Shown here piece after piece: positions 38,031 to 46,796 of a stretch of 64,000 bases of DNA (within the stretch, counting starts at the first letter, position 1; each line of letters begins with the position of its first letter). Below the pieces are notes generated by a model. It made no database searches, was not told the DNA's origin, and worked only from the letters and a program-made list of their open reading frames with translations. Location: the NCBI GenBank assembly GCA_038147495.1, contig JAYQTT010000016.1, forward strand, positions 372,001-436,000. The letters run 5' to 3'. The position numbers were made by a program, and so were the translations under genes. The DNA is from MED-G116 sp038147495 (GTDB lineage: Bacteria > Pseudomonadota > Alphaproteobacteria > Puniceispirillales > Puniceispirillaceae).

Positions 38031-38783
38031 CTAGTCCTCATCGCCAAGATAGGCCGCTTTCACCGCCTGATTATTACTGATTTCGTCGACGGTTCCAACA
38101 GCAATGACACTGCCCTCGACCAAGACTGTCAGGCGGTCGGCAAGGCGGAACACCGCATCCATATCATGCTCGATCAGTAAAATCGCCACATCGCCGCGAA
38201 GCCCATCAATGATTTCGGTCATGCGCTGGCCATCGTCAGGCCCGGCACCGGCCATTGGTTCATCCAGCAATAAAAGGCTGGGCGCCGCGGCCATTGCCAG
38301 CGCCAGTTCTAGCATCCGCCGTTCACCATGCGCCAGATCACTAACCATCACATCAGCGCGGCCGGATAGCCCAACCCGATCAAGGATAGCGATGGCACCG
38401 TCAATCAATTGCCGGTCCGCGAAAGCCGGTTGTAAAAATCGAAAACTTTGGCTACGGCGCGCCTGCTCGGCAATGATCCCATTTTGCAAAACGGTAAAAT
38501 CCATCAAGACATTACTGATCTGGAACGATCGGCCAATTCCGGCGCGGATACGCGCTGGCACCGAAAGGCCGGTTAGATCGCGCCCATTTAATAGCACCTG
38601 ACCGCTGTCAGGTTTTAATGCGCCGTAAATCTGCTGGATCAAGGTGGTTTTCCCAGCGCCATTCGGGCCAATTAACGCATGAATTTCCCCCGGCATTACG
38701 GTTAATGACAGGTCATTTGTCGCGGTCAATGCGCCGAATGATTTTGTTAGGTTGCGAAGTTCTAGAACCGGATTTGTCATCAT
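38031..38783 (-). CDS. livG: Branched-chain-type ABC transporter ATP-binding protein LivG
   Basis: A 250-residue ATPase. Walker A is LIGPNGAGKTTLIQQ near residue 38; the signature is the LivG variant LAHGERRMLELALAMA; Walker B is LLLLDEPMAGAGPDDGQR. C-terminal AVKAAYLGDED is the usual LivG tail. Its ATG ATG start overlaps the livM stop (4 bases), showing translational coupling. It pairs with LivF as the heterodimeric motor of the importer. Confidence 0.92.
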   Translation of the reverse strand: MMTNPVLELRNLTKSFGALTATNDLSLTVMPGEIHALIGPNGAGKTTLIQQIYGALKPDSGQVLLNGRDLTGLSVPARIRAGIGRSFQISNVLMDFTVLQNGIIAEQARRSQSFRFLQPAFADRQLIDGAIAILDRVGLSGRADVMVSDLAHGERRMLELALAMAAAPSLLLLDEPMAGAGPDDGQRMTEIIDGLRGDVAILLIEHDMDAVFRLADRLTVLVEGSVIAVGTVDEISNNQAVKAAYLGDED

Positions 38784-39802
38784 TTCACCGCTGTTTTACC
38801 CCGACCAAGGCGGGGCAGAATCTTGCGGTCGATCAGCCCGACCAATCCGCCGCGTCCAAATAGCACCACCATGATTAACAGCGGGCCAAATAACACCATC
38901 CAGTTCTCGGCATAGGCTGGTGCCAGTGCCCCAAGCATTAATGGTAAAAATTCTTCAAGTAGCAAAAAGACAATCGCGCCAAGCAGCGGTCCTGCCAGCG
39001 TTCCAAGCCCGCCAAGGATGATGATGATCATCAACTCACCTGACCGTGTCCAATGCATGATGTCGGGGGATACATATTCCTGCCAACTGGCAAACAAAGT
39101 TCCCGCCAGCCCGCAAATTACGGCCGAAATTACATAGCCGGTAATTTTGAAATGAAGTGGCACAAGCCCCATCGCTTCAACGCGAGACTCATTGCTTTTA
39201 ATGGCGCGCAAGGTCACCCCAAAGCGTGATCGCACGACAAACATTAACAAAAGCGCAACAAGTGCCAACATCGCCCAGATCAGAAAATATAGCCGTAATG
39301 GCTCATAAAGATCGATCAGCAGAAATTCGGCGCGGTCAATGCTCATGCCGTCATCGCCGCCAAATTGTTCCAGCGAAACAAACAGAAAAAACAGCATCTG
39401 CGCAAAGGCAAGCGTGATCATAATAAAGTAGATGCCAGTTGTGCGCAGCGCCAAATAGCCGATCACCAGCCCCAGGCTGGCGCAAACCGCGATGCTAAGC
39501 AGGATATGCGCCCAGCCATTCATCAGGCCGTAAAACTGACCAATGCCAACACAATAAGCGCCAATACCAATAAAGGCCGCATGACCGAACGAAACCATGC
39601 CGCCATAGCCAAGAACAAGATTAAGCCCCATGGCCGCCATGCCAAGCAGCATGATCCGCATCACAACGTCGTTCCAGAACGGCAGATCAACAAGATGCGT
39701 GACGATTGGAAAAAGCGCAAATCCGGCAATGAGCAGCCACAGCAATTTATTGTCGCGGATGCCAGCGTGAATCAGACCAAAAAATTGTAATAATCCGGTC
39801 AT
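38780..39802 (-). CDS. livM: Branched-chain-type ABC transporter permease LivM
   Basis: A 340-residue inner-membrane permease with about 9-10 helices. NLVLGYGGMVSFGHAAFIGIGAY is broken here as the classic LivM motif, NLVLGYGGMVSFGHAAFIG, and the EAA-type loop SRVEAMGLVPLHFKI contacts the ATPase. GLGTLAGPLLGAIVFLLLEE lies near the C-terminus. AGGGAT precedes the ATG. It sits 4 bases after livH and overlaps livG, so the four genes form one tight operon. Confidence 0.92.
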   Translation of the reverse strand: MTGLLQFFGLIHAGIRDNKLLWLLIAGFALFPIVTHLVDLPFWNDVVMRIMLLGMAAMGLNLVLGYGGMVSFGHAAFIGIGAYCVGIGQFYGLMNGWAHILLSIAVCASLGLVIGYLALRTTGIYFIMITLAFAQMLFFLFVSLEQFGGDDGMSIDRAEFLLIDLYEPLRLYFLIWAMLALVALLLMFVVRSRFGVTLRAIKSNESRVEAMGLVPLHFKITGYVISAVICGLAGTLFASWQEYVSPDIMHWTRSGELMIIIILGGLGTLAGPLLGAIVFLLLEEFLPLMLGALAPAYAENWMVLFGPLLIMVVLFGRGGLVGLIDRKILPRLGRGKTAVK

Positions 39803-39806
39803 GTCA

Positions 39807-40727
39807 CTATCCCTTGGCTGGAAACAGGCCGGTTGGCCGGAAAATCAGTACCACTGCCATCAGAATATAAACCAGCATTGACGCCAATGCGGGCCCGGCA
39901 CCGTCGGCGGTTGCCTGCTCGACAAATAACCGCAAAATTGATGGCAGAAAAACCCGCCCGAGGGTATCAACCAGCCCCACGATAATCGCCGCAACAAAGG
40001 CGCCGCGAACCGAACCAATACCGCCAATGATGATCACCACAAGCGATAGAATCAGCAAAGGCTCACCCATGCCCGATTGCACCGCAGTCAACGGCCCCAG
40101 CATCATGCCAGCCACACCGGCAAGGCACGCACCGGTTGCAAAGATCAGCCGGAACAGAATTTTGATATTAACCCCCAACGCGGCCGTCATTTCCGGATTG
40201 TTTGCCCCGGCGCGCACCATCGCCCCAATACGGGTTTTAGACACGAATAAATGAATCCCCAGCGCAATGATAAGGCCAACACCGATCACCCCAAGCCGGA
40301 AAGCCGGATAGGGTGTTTCAGGTAAAATCTCGACAAAGCCTGACAGCGATGGCGGCAAATCTGAATAAATCGCGGCCGGGCCAAAGCCAATACGAATAGC
40401 CTCGTTAAAAAACAGGATCAGACCAAAGGTCGCCAAGACCTGTTCCATATGATCGCGCCGATAAAGATGCCGGATGATTAATAATTCGAGAAGATAGCCG
40501 CTAGCAAATGTAATGGGAATGGCCAGACCCAGCCCGACAAAGAAATTGCCCGTGGCTTGGGTAATCGCCGCCGCTGCGTAGGCGCCAATCATCACCTGCG
40601 CACCATGCGCCAGAAAGACGAAATCCATAATCCCCAGAATAAGGGTCAAACCGGCAGCGACCAGAAACAAGGTAACGCCGGCTTGCAGACCGTTGAAAGT
40701 CTGTTCAAGAATAAGGGTAAGGGTCAT
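39807..40727 (-). CDS. livH: Branched-chain-type ABC transporter permease LivH
   Basis: A 306-residue inner-membrane permease. LQAGVTLFLVAAGLTLILGI at the N-terminus and MVRAGANNPEMTAALGVNI (the ATPase-contact loop, near 190) are standard for LivH. VVIIIGGIGSVRGAFVAAI follows at about 230. It lies 94 bases after the binding-protein gene, separated by a strong hairpin that would let the binding protein be made in excess over the membrane parts. Confidence 0.92.
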   Translation of the reverse strand: MTLTLILEQTFNGLQAGVTLFLVAAGLTLILGIMDFVFLAHGAQVMIGAYAAAAITQATGNFFVGLGLAIPITFASGYLLELLIIRHLYRRDHMEQVLATFGLILFFNEAIRIGFGPAAIYSDLPPSLSGFVEILPETPYPAFRLGVIGVGLIIALGIHLFVSKTRIGAMVRAGANNPEMTAALGVNIKILFRLIFATGACLAGVAGMMLGPLTAVQSGMGEPLLILSLVVIIIGGIGSVRGAFVAAIIVGLVDTLGRVFLPSILRLFVEQATADGAGPALASMLVYILMAVVLIFRPTGLFPAKG

Positions 40728-40776
40728 AGGCCGTAACCAGTCGCGCTAGCCGCGCCGTTGTGCAGACTGTTTGTTC

Positions 40777-40809
40777 CCAGCCAGCAGCACAGAAACGGCC
40801 GCTGGCTGG
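40777..40809 (-). promoter_or_regulatory. Intercistronic hairpin between binding protein and livH
   Basis: CCAGCCAGC (40777-40785) pairs perfectly with GCTGGCTGG (40801-40809) across a 15-base loop. On the operon strand no T-run follows, so it is more likely an mRNA-stabilising or partly terminating hairpin that raises binding-protein output. On the plus strand it is followed by a T-run and would terminate antisense transcripts. Confidence 0.7.
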
Positions 40810-40821
40810 TTTTTTTAGGAT

Positions 40822-41976
40822 TTAGAATTTACAATTTACCGCATATGAGTCGGCGTGATTATTAAAGACAGTGCTAATCACCTTGGTTGTGACAACGCCG
40901 TCAGCATCCTTCACTGTTTCACGCAGATAGATATTCTGGATCGGAAAATGATTTGTGTTCATTTTCAGATTGCCGCGGGTGGTTGGGATATCGCCTGTTG
41001 CCAGTGCGGCGCGCATTTTGGCGGTGTCCTTGCTACCAGATTTTGCAATTGCATAATCGATCGCCAAGATCGTGTCATAGGCCTGTGCCGCATAGAAAGA
41101 CGGATAGCCGCCAAACTGAGCTTTGTAATCGGCAACAAATTTCTTATTGATCGGATTATCAAGATCGGGTGACCAGGTTTGTGTGCCAAGGATGCCGAGC
41201 GCCGAATCTTTCAACGCCGGTAATGATACCCCGTCAACGCTAAAGACCTGATAGAGTTTGCTAACCCCATCCATACCCGCCTGCTTCCACTGTTTGACAA
41301 AATTGATCCCCATCCCGCCCGGCTGGAAAATCATCGTTGTTTCAGGCTTGGCGGCGCGCAATGCCGACAGCTCGGCCTGAAAATCAGACTGGCCCAGCTT
41401 GGTGTATACTTCGCCAACCACATTACCTTTGTAATAGCGCTTGAAGCCGGACAGCATGTCCTTGCCGGCCTGATAGTTTGGCGCCATCAGATAGACCGAT
41501 TTAATGCCGGCATCCTGCATATGTTTGCCCATGGCCTCTGGCGTTTGGTCATTCTGCCATGACATGGAAAAGAAATTCTCGTGGCATTGATCACCGGCAA
41601 TCGGCGACGGGCCAGCGTTCGAGCTGATCAGCAAATTGCCTGCACGGGTTACCGGCTTGTGAATCGCCATCAGCAGGTTTGACCAGATAACGCCGGCGAC
41701 AATATCCACCCGATCGCTTTTCAGCAAACGGTTCGCCAGCTGTTTGGCAATATCGGGTTTGCGCTGATCATCGGCATAGATGATTTCGGCATCCATACCG
41801 CCAAGCTTGCCGCCCTTGTGCTGCATAGCCAGATTGACTGCGTTCTGCATCTGTTTGCCAATAATGCCGGCACCGCCAGACAATGTGGTCATATAGCCGA
41901 TCTTAACCGTTTCGGCCATTGCCGGCATTGCGGCCATCGCCGCCGTGACAGCGCAAATCGTCATAAGTTTTTTCAT
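40822..41976 (-). CDS. Branched-chain-type ABC transporter substrate-binding protein
   Basis: A 384-residue periplasmic receptor of the Peripla_BP_6 (LivJ/K) family. It has a signal peptide (Lys-Lys, hydrophobic core, cleavage after MPAMA). The mature part starts ETVKIGYMTTLSGGAGIIGK, with IIYADDQRKPDIAKQLANRL near 85 and a conserved YQAGKDMLSGFK. The ATG at 41976 is chosen because GAGGGAGA precedes it and a signal peptide follows directly. This subgroup often binds aromatic or other carboxylates; the PaaG-like and thiolase genes downstream agree with that, but the ligand is not proven. Confidence 0.9.
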   Translation of the reverse strand: MKKLMTICAVTAAMAAMPAMAETVKIGYMTTLSGGAGIIGKQMQNAVNLAMQHKGGKLGGMDAEIIYADDQRKPDIAKQLANRLLKSDRVDIVAGVIWSNLLMAIHKPVTRAGNLLISSNAGPSPIAGDQCHENFFSMSWQNDQTPEAMGKHMQDAGIKSVYLMAPNYQAGKDMLSGFKRYYKGNVVGEVYTKLGQSDFQAELSALRAAKPETTMIFQPGGMGINFVKQWKQAGMDGVSKLYQVFSVDGVSLPALKDSALGILGTQTWSPDLDNPINKKFVADYKAQFGGYPSFYAAQAYDTILAIDYAIAKSGSKDTAKMRAALATGDIPTTRGNLKMNTNHFPIQNIYLRETVKDADGVVTTKVISTVFNNHADSYAVNCKF

Positions 41977-42175
41977 CTTTGTCTCCCTCGAAATGCAATC
42001 TGGCCTGTCGCCGATTTTATTCGCTCTTGTCGTGGTATGGTCTGGCATGATTTGACGTTATCAGTGCCATTTTGAAACATTTTGTCCCTGTCCCATCATT
42101 GCCAATTCCGCGCCGTGACGCAATGCGCTTTTCAGCATTCGCAAAATTTTATGGCTTGATGCTCCATTGTGAGCT

Positions 42176-43408
42176 CTAGCTGCCGATTAGGCGTGTCACC
42201 AGCATCCAAAGGCCGATGCCGCCAATTACATATGACGCCGGAACTGCGATCAGGCGCCGGTACCACAGCGCGTTGCCCGCGGCGACACCGAATATCAAAA
42301 AGGCAGGCACAAGAACAGCAAGCTGGCCCAGCTCAACACCGATATTAAAGCTGATTAGGCTCAGCATAAACTGGTTGCTGGCGAGGCCGATATCGCCAAG
42401 CACACTGGCAAAGCCAAGCCCATGAAGAAGCCCAAATCCGAAAATCACCGCCAGCCGTCCACCGCCTAAACGGGTGCTGCGCAAATTCTCAAAGGCAATA
42501 TAAATGATGGACGCCGCGATTAATGGCTCGATAATTTCCGGCGACACCTCAATATAGCCGGTGCTTGCCAGCATCAATGTTGCCGTATGTGCCAGTGTAA
42601 ACAGCGTGACCTGCCCCAGCAGTGGCCGCCATCGTGCGGCATAGAAAAACAGCCCCAGCACGAACAGAATGTGATCAAGCCCCTTTGGCACAATATGAAC
42701 AAAACCAATTTTAATATAATCAAGCGCGACGGTTAGGGCCGGTTGAGCCGTTGTGCCACTGGTTAAAATTGGCGGGGTTATCGCCCCCGGTTCAAGATAG
42801 CCGGTATAGAGGGTTTCAGGCGTTTTCGCCGGATCTTGCTGGCGAACAACCAATGGCCCGAGGCTAGCAGCCCAGCCAAAGCGGACGCTTTTATCGGCGG
42901 GGTCAAGCATGGCTGATATAGCAAGCCTACTATTTCTAGGCAGGGTGATAGCCGGATTATCCTCAACGGTGATTGTTTCAAGCTGAAAATCGAGTGGCCG
43001 AAAATCACCGTCCGCTGCAGTGCCGGCAAGACCGGTCAGACTCTGTTTGAATTCGGGCCATTTCCGGGTGAATTCAGCGGCCAATTCAGCGGCGGGTAAT
43101 TGCCGAAGCGCGTCATAATCGGCGCCTTGTGGTGCGTCGTCAGTGTCGCGCACTAGGCTGGCATCAAGGCCGGCAAGAAACAGCTCGGCATTCAAATCAA
43201 TGCTGATGTGAAGGCGGCTGGATGTGCCAGTTTCGGCGTCGCCGCCGGCCGCGTTCGACAGTGATAAATCGGCAACCGCTGGCCGGATTTCATGGGCCAA
43301 TGCTGCCATGCTGAACGGGCTGATTAGCAACAGGAAAAGGCACAGGCCAAGATGGCATGATAAGGCTTTACAATTGGCAATCAATGGTCTGAAGTCTTTG
43401 CGAAACAT
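42176..43408 (-). CDS. HupE/UreJ family membrane protein
   Basis: A 410-residue protein with a signal-like N-terminal helix, a soluble domain of about 200 residues starting AHEIRPAVADLSL, and a C-terminal membrane half of about 6-7 helices. FVHIVPKGLDHILFVLGLFF and FGLLHGLGFASVLGDIGL carry the conserved His of HupE/UreJ proteins, thought to move nickel or cobalt. The start at 43408 (FRKDFRPL) lies 34 bases from the divergent DUF4198 gene; its ribosome site is weak. No hydrogenase or urease is present in the window, although creatinase would generate urea. Confidence 0.8.
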   Translation of the reverse strand: MFRKDFRPLIANCKALSCHLGLCLFLLLISPFSMAALAHEIRPAVADLSLSNAAGGDAETGTSSRLHISIDLNAELFLAGLDASLVRDTDDAPQGADYDALRQLPAAELAAEFTRKWPEFKQSLTGLAGTAADGDFRPLDFQLETITVEDNPAITLPRNSRLAISAMLDPADKSVRFGWAASLGPLVVRQQDPAKTPETLYTGYLEPGAITPPILTSGTTAQPALTVALDYIKIGFVHIVPKGLDHILFVLGLFFYAARWRPLLGQVTLFTLAHTATLMLASTGYIEVSPEIIEPLIAASIIYIAFENLRSTRLGGGRLAVIFGFGLLHGLGFASVLGDIGLASNQFMLSLISFNIGVELGQLAVLVPAFLIFGVAAGNALWYRRLIAVPASYVIGGIGLWMLVTRLIGS

Positions 43409-43442
43409 GAATTGTTCAACTTTATGGTCTTTTGAGGATGGT

Positions 43443-44360
43443 ATGATTATTTCTGCTGTTATGATGGTGAGTGTGGCGGCGCGAAAGATCGTCAAAATAA
43501 CCTGTAATATAGCTAAAATAGGATTGGCATTTGCCGGGTTTCTTATCGCTATATCAGCATCATCACAGGCCCATGAATTCTGGATTGAGCCATCGTCGTT
43601 CCAGCCCAAATCCAATCAAACCTTAACGGCAGATTTGCTAATTGGCACTGATTTTTTGGGGACATCGGCAATTTATGTTCCGGATCAGATCGAGGCATTT
43701 GCGCTTTTGCGGCCGACTATCAATGACAAGCCGGATGATCGACTGGAACGGCAAGAGATTTCTGGCCGCTATGGTGATCGTCCGGCCGGAAAAATCAACT
43801 CTGGTGCGGCGGGCCTTGGCATTATTTTGCATCAAACTGCGCCGATCCGTATGGTCTATTTATCGCCCACAAAGTTTGATGATTTTGCCCGCGAAAAAGG
43901 CTTTGATCAGGCGTTTGAACAGCATCAAAGCCTCGGCTTTTCGCTGGATAAGATCACCGAGCGCTATCAACGTTTTGCAAAAAGCCTGATCAATGTTGGT
44001 GGGGCTGGCACGGCCGGTGCTGGAAATGACCGCCATCTTGGTCTGGCGATCGAGCTTGTTGCCGAGGCGAATCCCTATCAATTGCCGCCCTTAGAAATGA
44101 TGCCAATCCGGCTCTATGCAGGCGGCAAGCCGCTGGCCAATGCCCAGATTACCGTTTTCACCCGGCATAATCCGCGCCATGTGGAGACAGCAAAATATAA
44201 AACTGATCAGGAAGGCCGCGCGCGTTTTGCCCTATTGGCCGGACGCGACTACCTTGTTGATAGTGTGATTTTGCGGCCGTTGCGCGGGGCTGATGCGGGC
44301 GATGAAATGTGGGAATCGCTATGGGCGTCATTGACCTTTCATGTGCCCACCCCAAAATGA
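43443..44360 (+). CDS. DUF4198-type periplasmic protein (NikM-like)
   Basis: A 305-residue protein with an N-terminal membrane helix/signal (KIGLAFAGFLIAISASSQA) followed by HEFWIEPSSFQPKSNQTL, the opening of DUF4198/NikM-like domains that accompany nickel or cobalt transporters. The C-terminal half has PIRLYAGGKPLANAQITVF and DQEGRARFALLAGRDYL, an immunoglobulin-like repeat. The His after cleavage may bind metal. ATG at 43443 has GAGG about 6 bases upstream. The pair with HupE supports a role in metal uptake; this is an inference from family and position. Confidence 0.72.
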   Translation: MIISAVMMVSVAARKIVKITCNIAKIGLAFAGFLIAISASSQAHEFWIEPSSFQPKSNQTLTADLLIGTDFLGTSAIYVPDQIEAFALLRPTINDKPDDRLERQEISGRYGDRPAGKINSGAAGLGIILHQTAPIRMVYLSPTKFDDFAREKGFDQAFEQHQSLGFSLDKITERYQRFAKSLINVGGAGTAGAGNDRHLGLAIELVAEANPYQLPPLEMMPIRLYAGGKPLANAQITVFTRHNPRHVETAKYKTDQEGRARFALLAGRDYLVDSVILRPLRGADAGDEMWESLWASLTFHVPTPK

Positions 44361-44391
44361 GCCGCCAAAAATGAGGCGCCAAAATAAGACC
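44352..44391. repeat. Three imperfect 13-14 base tandem copies at the DUF4198 gene end
   Basis: CCAAAATGAGCCG, CCAAAAATGAGGCG and CCAAAATAAGACC follow one another. The first holds the stop codon of the gene. It is one of several short tandem duplications at gene ends in this window. Confidence 0.65.
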
Positions 44392-44443
44392 AGACAAGGA
44401 TCGACCAAACAGACTTAAAACCGGTAGGAGGTAACCCATTATT

Positions 44444-45736
44444 ATGAATAGTGATGCGCATATGATCGGCCGTAATCTGCGAATTGACGCAAGCCGGCTA
44501 TGGAACAGCCTGATGGAAATGGCAAAGATTGGCCCGGGTATCGCAGGCGGTAATAACCGGCAGGCGCTTACCGATGATGACGCGGCGGCGCGGCGGCTGT
44601 TTCAGACATGGTGTGAGGCCGAGGGGTTGGCGCTTCAAATTGATCAGATGGGCAATATGTTTGCCCGCCGCGATGGTTTGGATAACAGTCTGCCGCCGGT
44701 CATGGTTGGCAGCCACCTTGATACCCAGCCAACGGGCGGGAAATATGATGGGCCGCTTGGCGTTCTGGCAGCGCTGGAGATTATTCGCAGCCTGAATGAG
44801 GCGGGACTGAAAACCCGCCATCCAATTGAGATTGTTAACTGGACGAATGAAGAAGGCTGCCGGTTTGCCCCGCCAATGATGGCATCGGGCGTTTTTGCCG
44901 GTGTGCATAGTCTGGAGTGGGCCTATCAGCGCACCGATGCGGCTGGCGCAAGTTTTGGTGATGAATTGAAACGGATTGGTTGGGTCGGTGATGCGCCAGT
45001 CGGCGGGCGGCCAGTTGCTGCTTTTTTTGAGCTTCATATCGAACAGGGGCCGATTTTAGAGGATTCGAACATCGATATTGGCGTCGTTACCCATGGGCAG
45101 GGGCTGAACTGGATTCGCATTACCCTGACCGGAAAAGAGGCGCATACCGGATCAACGCCGATGGCATCACGGGTAAATGCCGGCCTTGGCATGGCGCAGA
45201 TTACCGTGTTGGCGCATCAGATTGCGATGAAGAACGCCCCGCACGCTGTCGGTGCGGTCGGGCATTGCGAAATTTTCCCGAATTCAACCAATATCATCGC
45301 GGGCAAGGCCATATTTACCATCGATTTCCGTAGCCCCGATCCGGCGGTGATTGCGGCAATGAATGCCGAGCTGCGCGCCGGTGCAGATGAAATTGCGGCC
45401 TCGCTTGGGCTGGGGATTGATATTGAGCTTGCCGGTGCGTTTGATCCGGTGGCGTTTGACCGGGCCTGTATTGACCGGGTGCGCGGCGCTGCAGACCGGC
45501 TTGGCTATAGCCATATGGACCTTGTTTCAGGCGCTGGGCATGATGCTTTTTGGATGAGCAAGGTTGCGCCAACCGCGATGATCATGTGCCCTTGTGTTGG
45601 TGGGTTGTCGCATAATGAAGCCGAAGAAATTAGCCATGACTGGGCGGCAGCAGGCGCCAATGTCCTGTTTCACGCCGTTGTCGAAACGGCTGGCCTGAGC
45701 GATGATGGCCTAAGCGATGATATTGGCGGTGATTGA
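44444..45736 (+). CDS. M20 family N-carbamoyl-amino-acid hydrolase/allantoate amidohydrolase-like enzyme
   Basis: A 430-residue metal-dependent amidohydrolase. The metal ligands are visible: GSHLDTQPTGGKYDGPLG (His and bridging Asp), WTNEEGCRFAP (Glu pair), FELHIEQGP (His) and GGLSHNEAEEIS near the C-terminus (His). The dimerisation domain begins around 215 (GLNWIRITLTGKEAHTGST). These enzymes release ammonia/CO2 from N-carbamoyl amino acids, allantoate or ureidoglycolate. An AGGAGG site lies 13 bases upstream of ATG, rather far. A reductase follows after 83 bases. The exact ureido substrate is unknown. Confidence 0.87.
   Translation: MNSDAHMIGRNLRIDASRLWNSLMEMAKIGPGIAGGNNRQALTDDDAAARRLFQTWCEAEGLALQIDQMGNMFARRDGLDNSLPPVMVGSHLDTQPTGGKYDGPLGVLAALEIIRSLNEAGLKTRHPIEIVNWTNEEGCRFAPPMMASGVFAGVHSLEWAYQRTDAAGASFGDELKRIGWVGDAPVGGRPVAAFFELHIEQGPILEDSNIDIGVVTHGQGLNWIRITLTGKEAHTGSTPMASRVNAGLGMAQITVLAHQIAMKNAPHAVGAVGHCEIFPNSTNIIAGKAIFTIDFRSPDPAVIAAMNAELRAGADEIAASLGLGIDIELAGAFDPVAFDRACIDRVRGAADRLGYSHMDLVSGAGHDAFWMSKVAPTAMIMCPCVGGLSHNEAEEISHDWAAAGANVLFHAVVETAGLSDDGLSDDIGGD
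45692..45721. repeat. In-frame 15-base tandem duplication at the hydrolase C-terminus
   Basis: Two copies of GGCCTRAGCGATGAT with one difference encode GLSDD twice just before the stop. Probably a recent slippage product with no effect on the active site. Confidence 0.75.
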
Positions 45737-45819
45737 TGCCCCCTATAGACGACTGATTTGGGCAAAAGCCTGATATGGCAAAGCCAAAGTCAAGGGGCGT
45801 AAATGAAGAGGATAGACAT

Positions 45820-46731
45820 ATGATAGACCGGTTAAATCCAGCCCCTGTTATAGGTATTATTGGCCTTGGCAATGCAGGAGGTGCCATCGCCGCCGCCTTT
45901 GCCGCATTGGCGCCTGTTCATGGCCATGATCAGAATGTCGAACGGCGTAACCGGGCAGCGGCAAATGGCGTTATCACGCATGATGATATTGGCGGTGTCG
46001 CAATGGCGGCGGATGTAATCATCCTGTCATTGCCGCACCCTGATATCTCGTTGGCGGTAACGACCCAGCTTCTTGCCGCGGCGCGCAAACCGCCATTGAT
46101 TATCGAGACCAGCACGGTCACCCCGCAAACAGCGATTGATTGTGCCGCATTGTGCGCGCGGCATGATGTCGGGTTTGTCGATGCTGCAATCGCTGGCGGT
46201 GTCGCCAGTATGGCAAGTGGCGAGATGACCTTTTTTATGGGCGGAGATGATGCCGCCAAAGTCATTGCAAAGCAGGTCCTCGAACCCGTTGCGGCAGACA
46301 TTTACGACCTTGGAAAGATTGGCGCGGGAATGGGCATCAAGGTGGTTAATAATGCAGTGATGCACGCGCTTATGGTGGTGCTAATCGAGGCTTTTTCAAT
46401 GTCAAAGAAGCTGGAGGTTTCCAGCGACACATTCATTTCGATCCTGAACCGCGAGGAGGGTATGCTGCGCCCGCTGGTTCACCGCGTACAGGAACGGATG
46501 AAATATGCCGATTTTGACGGCGGTATGTCAGTGACGAATGCGCGCAAGGATTCGTGCCTTGCACTGGAAACCGCGCAACAGCTTGGTGTACCGCTTTTTG
46601 CCATTTCGGCATCGCATACGCCGTATGAAATTGCCGAGGCAAACGGGCTTGGCGAGGCTGATTATGCGGCGCTATCGCGTTTGTGGGAGGCGTGGGCCAA
46701 GGTCATTTTCAAAGATGCCGAAAAGCCCTAG
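45820..46731 (+). CDS. 3-hydroxyisobutyrate dehydrogenase-like NAD(P)-dependent reductase
   Basis: A 303-residue beta-hydroxyacid dehydrogenase. The Rossmann motif is IGIIGLGNAGGAIAAAF (near residue 10), the substrate loop VDAAIAGGVASMASGEMTFF, and the catalytic Lys lies in GAGMGIKVVNNAVMHALMV. C-terminal NARKDSCLALETAQQLGVP is conserved. The usual GLGxMG is GLGNAG here. ATG at 45820 is preferred over 45775 because GAGGAT precedes it. It lies downstream of the amidohydrolase and may be cotranscribed. Substrate unknown (hydroxyisobutyrate, tartronate semialdehyde or similar). Confidence 0.85.
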   Translation: MIDRLNPAPVIGIIGLGNAGGAIAAAFAALAPVHGHDQNVERRNRAAANGVITHDDIGGVAMAADVIILSLPHPDISLAVTTQLLAAARKPPLIIETSTVTPQTAIDCAALCARHDVGFVDAAIAGGVASMASGEMTFFMGGDDAAKVIAKQVLEPVAADIYDLGKIGAGMGIKVVNNAVMHALMVVLIEAFSMSKKLEVSSDTFISILNREEGMLRPLVHRVQERMKYADFDGGMSVTNARKDSCLALETAQQLGVPLFAISASHTPYEIAEANGLGEADYAALSRLWEAWAKVIFKDAEKP

Positions 46732-46796
46732 CCTGCGAGATATAATCCAGATCGCTTCGGCCCAGAACCCCATGGTTTAATACCCTGTGCGAAAGA

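Noticed and set aside
43409..43615. Longer N-terminus for the HupE-like protein
   Set aside because: It would run antisense through the signal region of the DUF4198 gene and precede a good signal-like helix; the shorter start is preferred.
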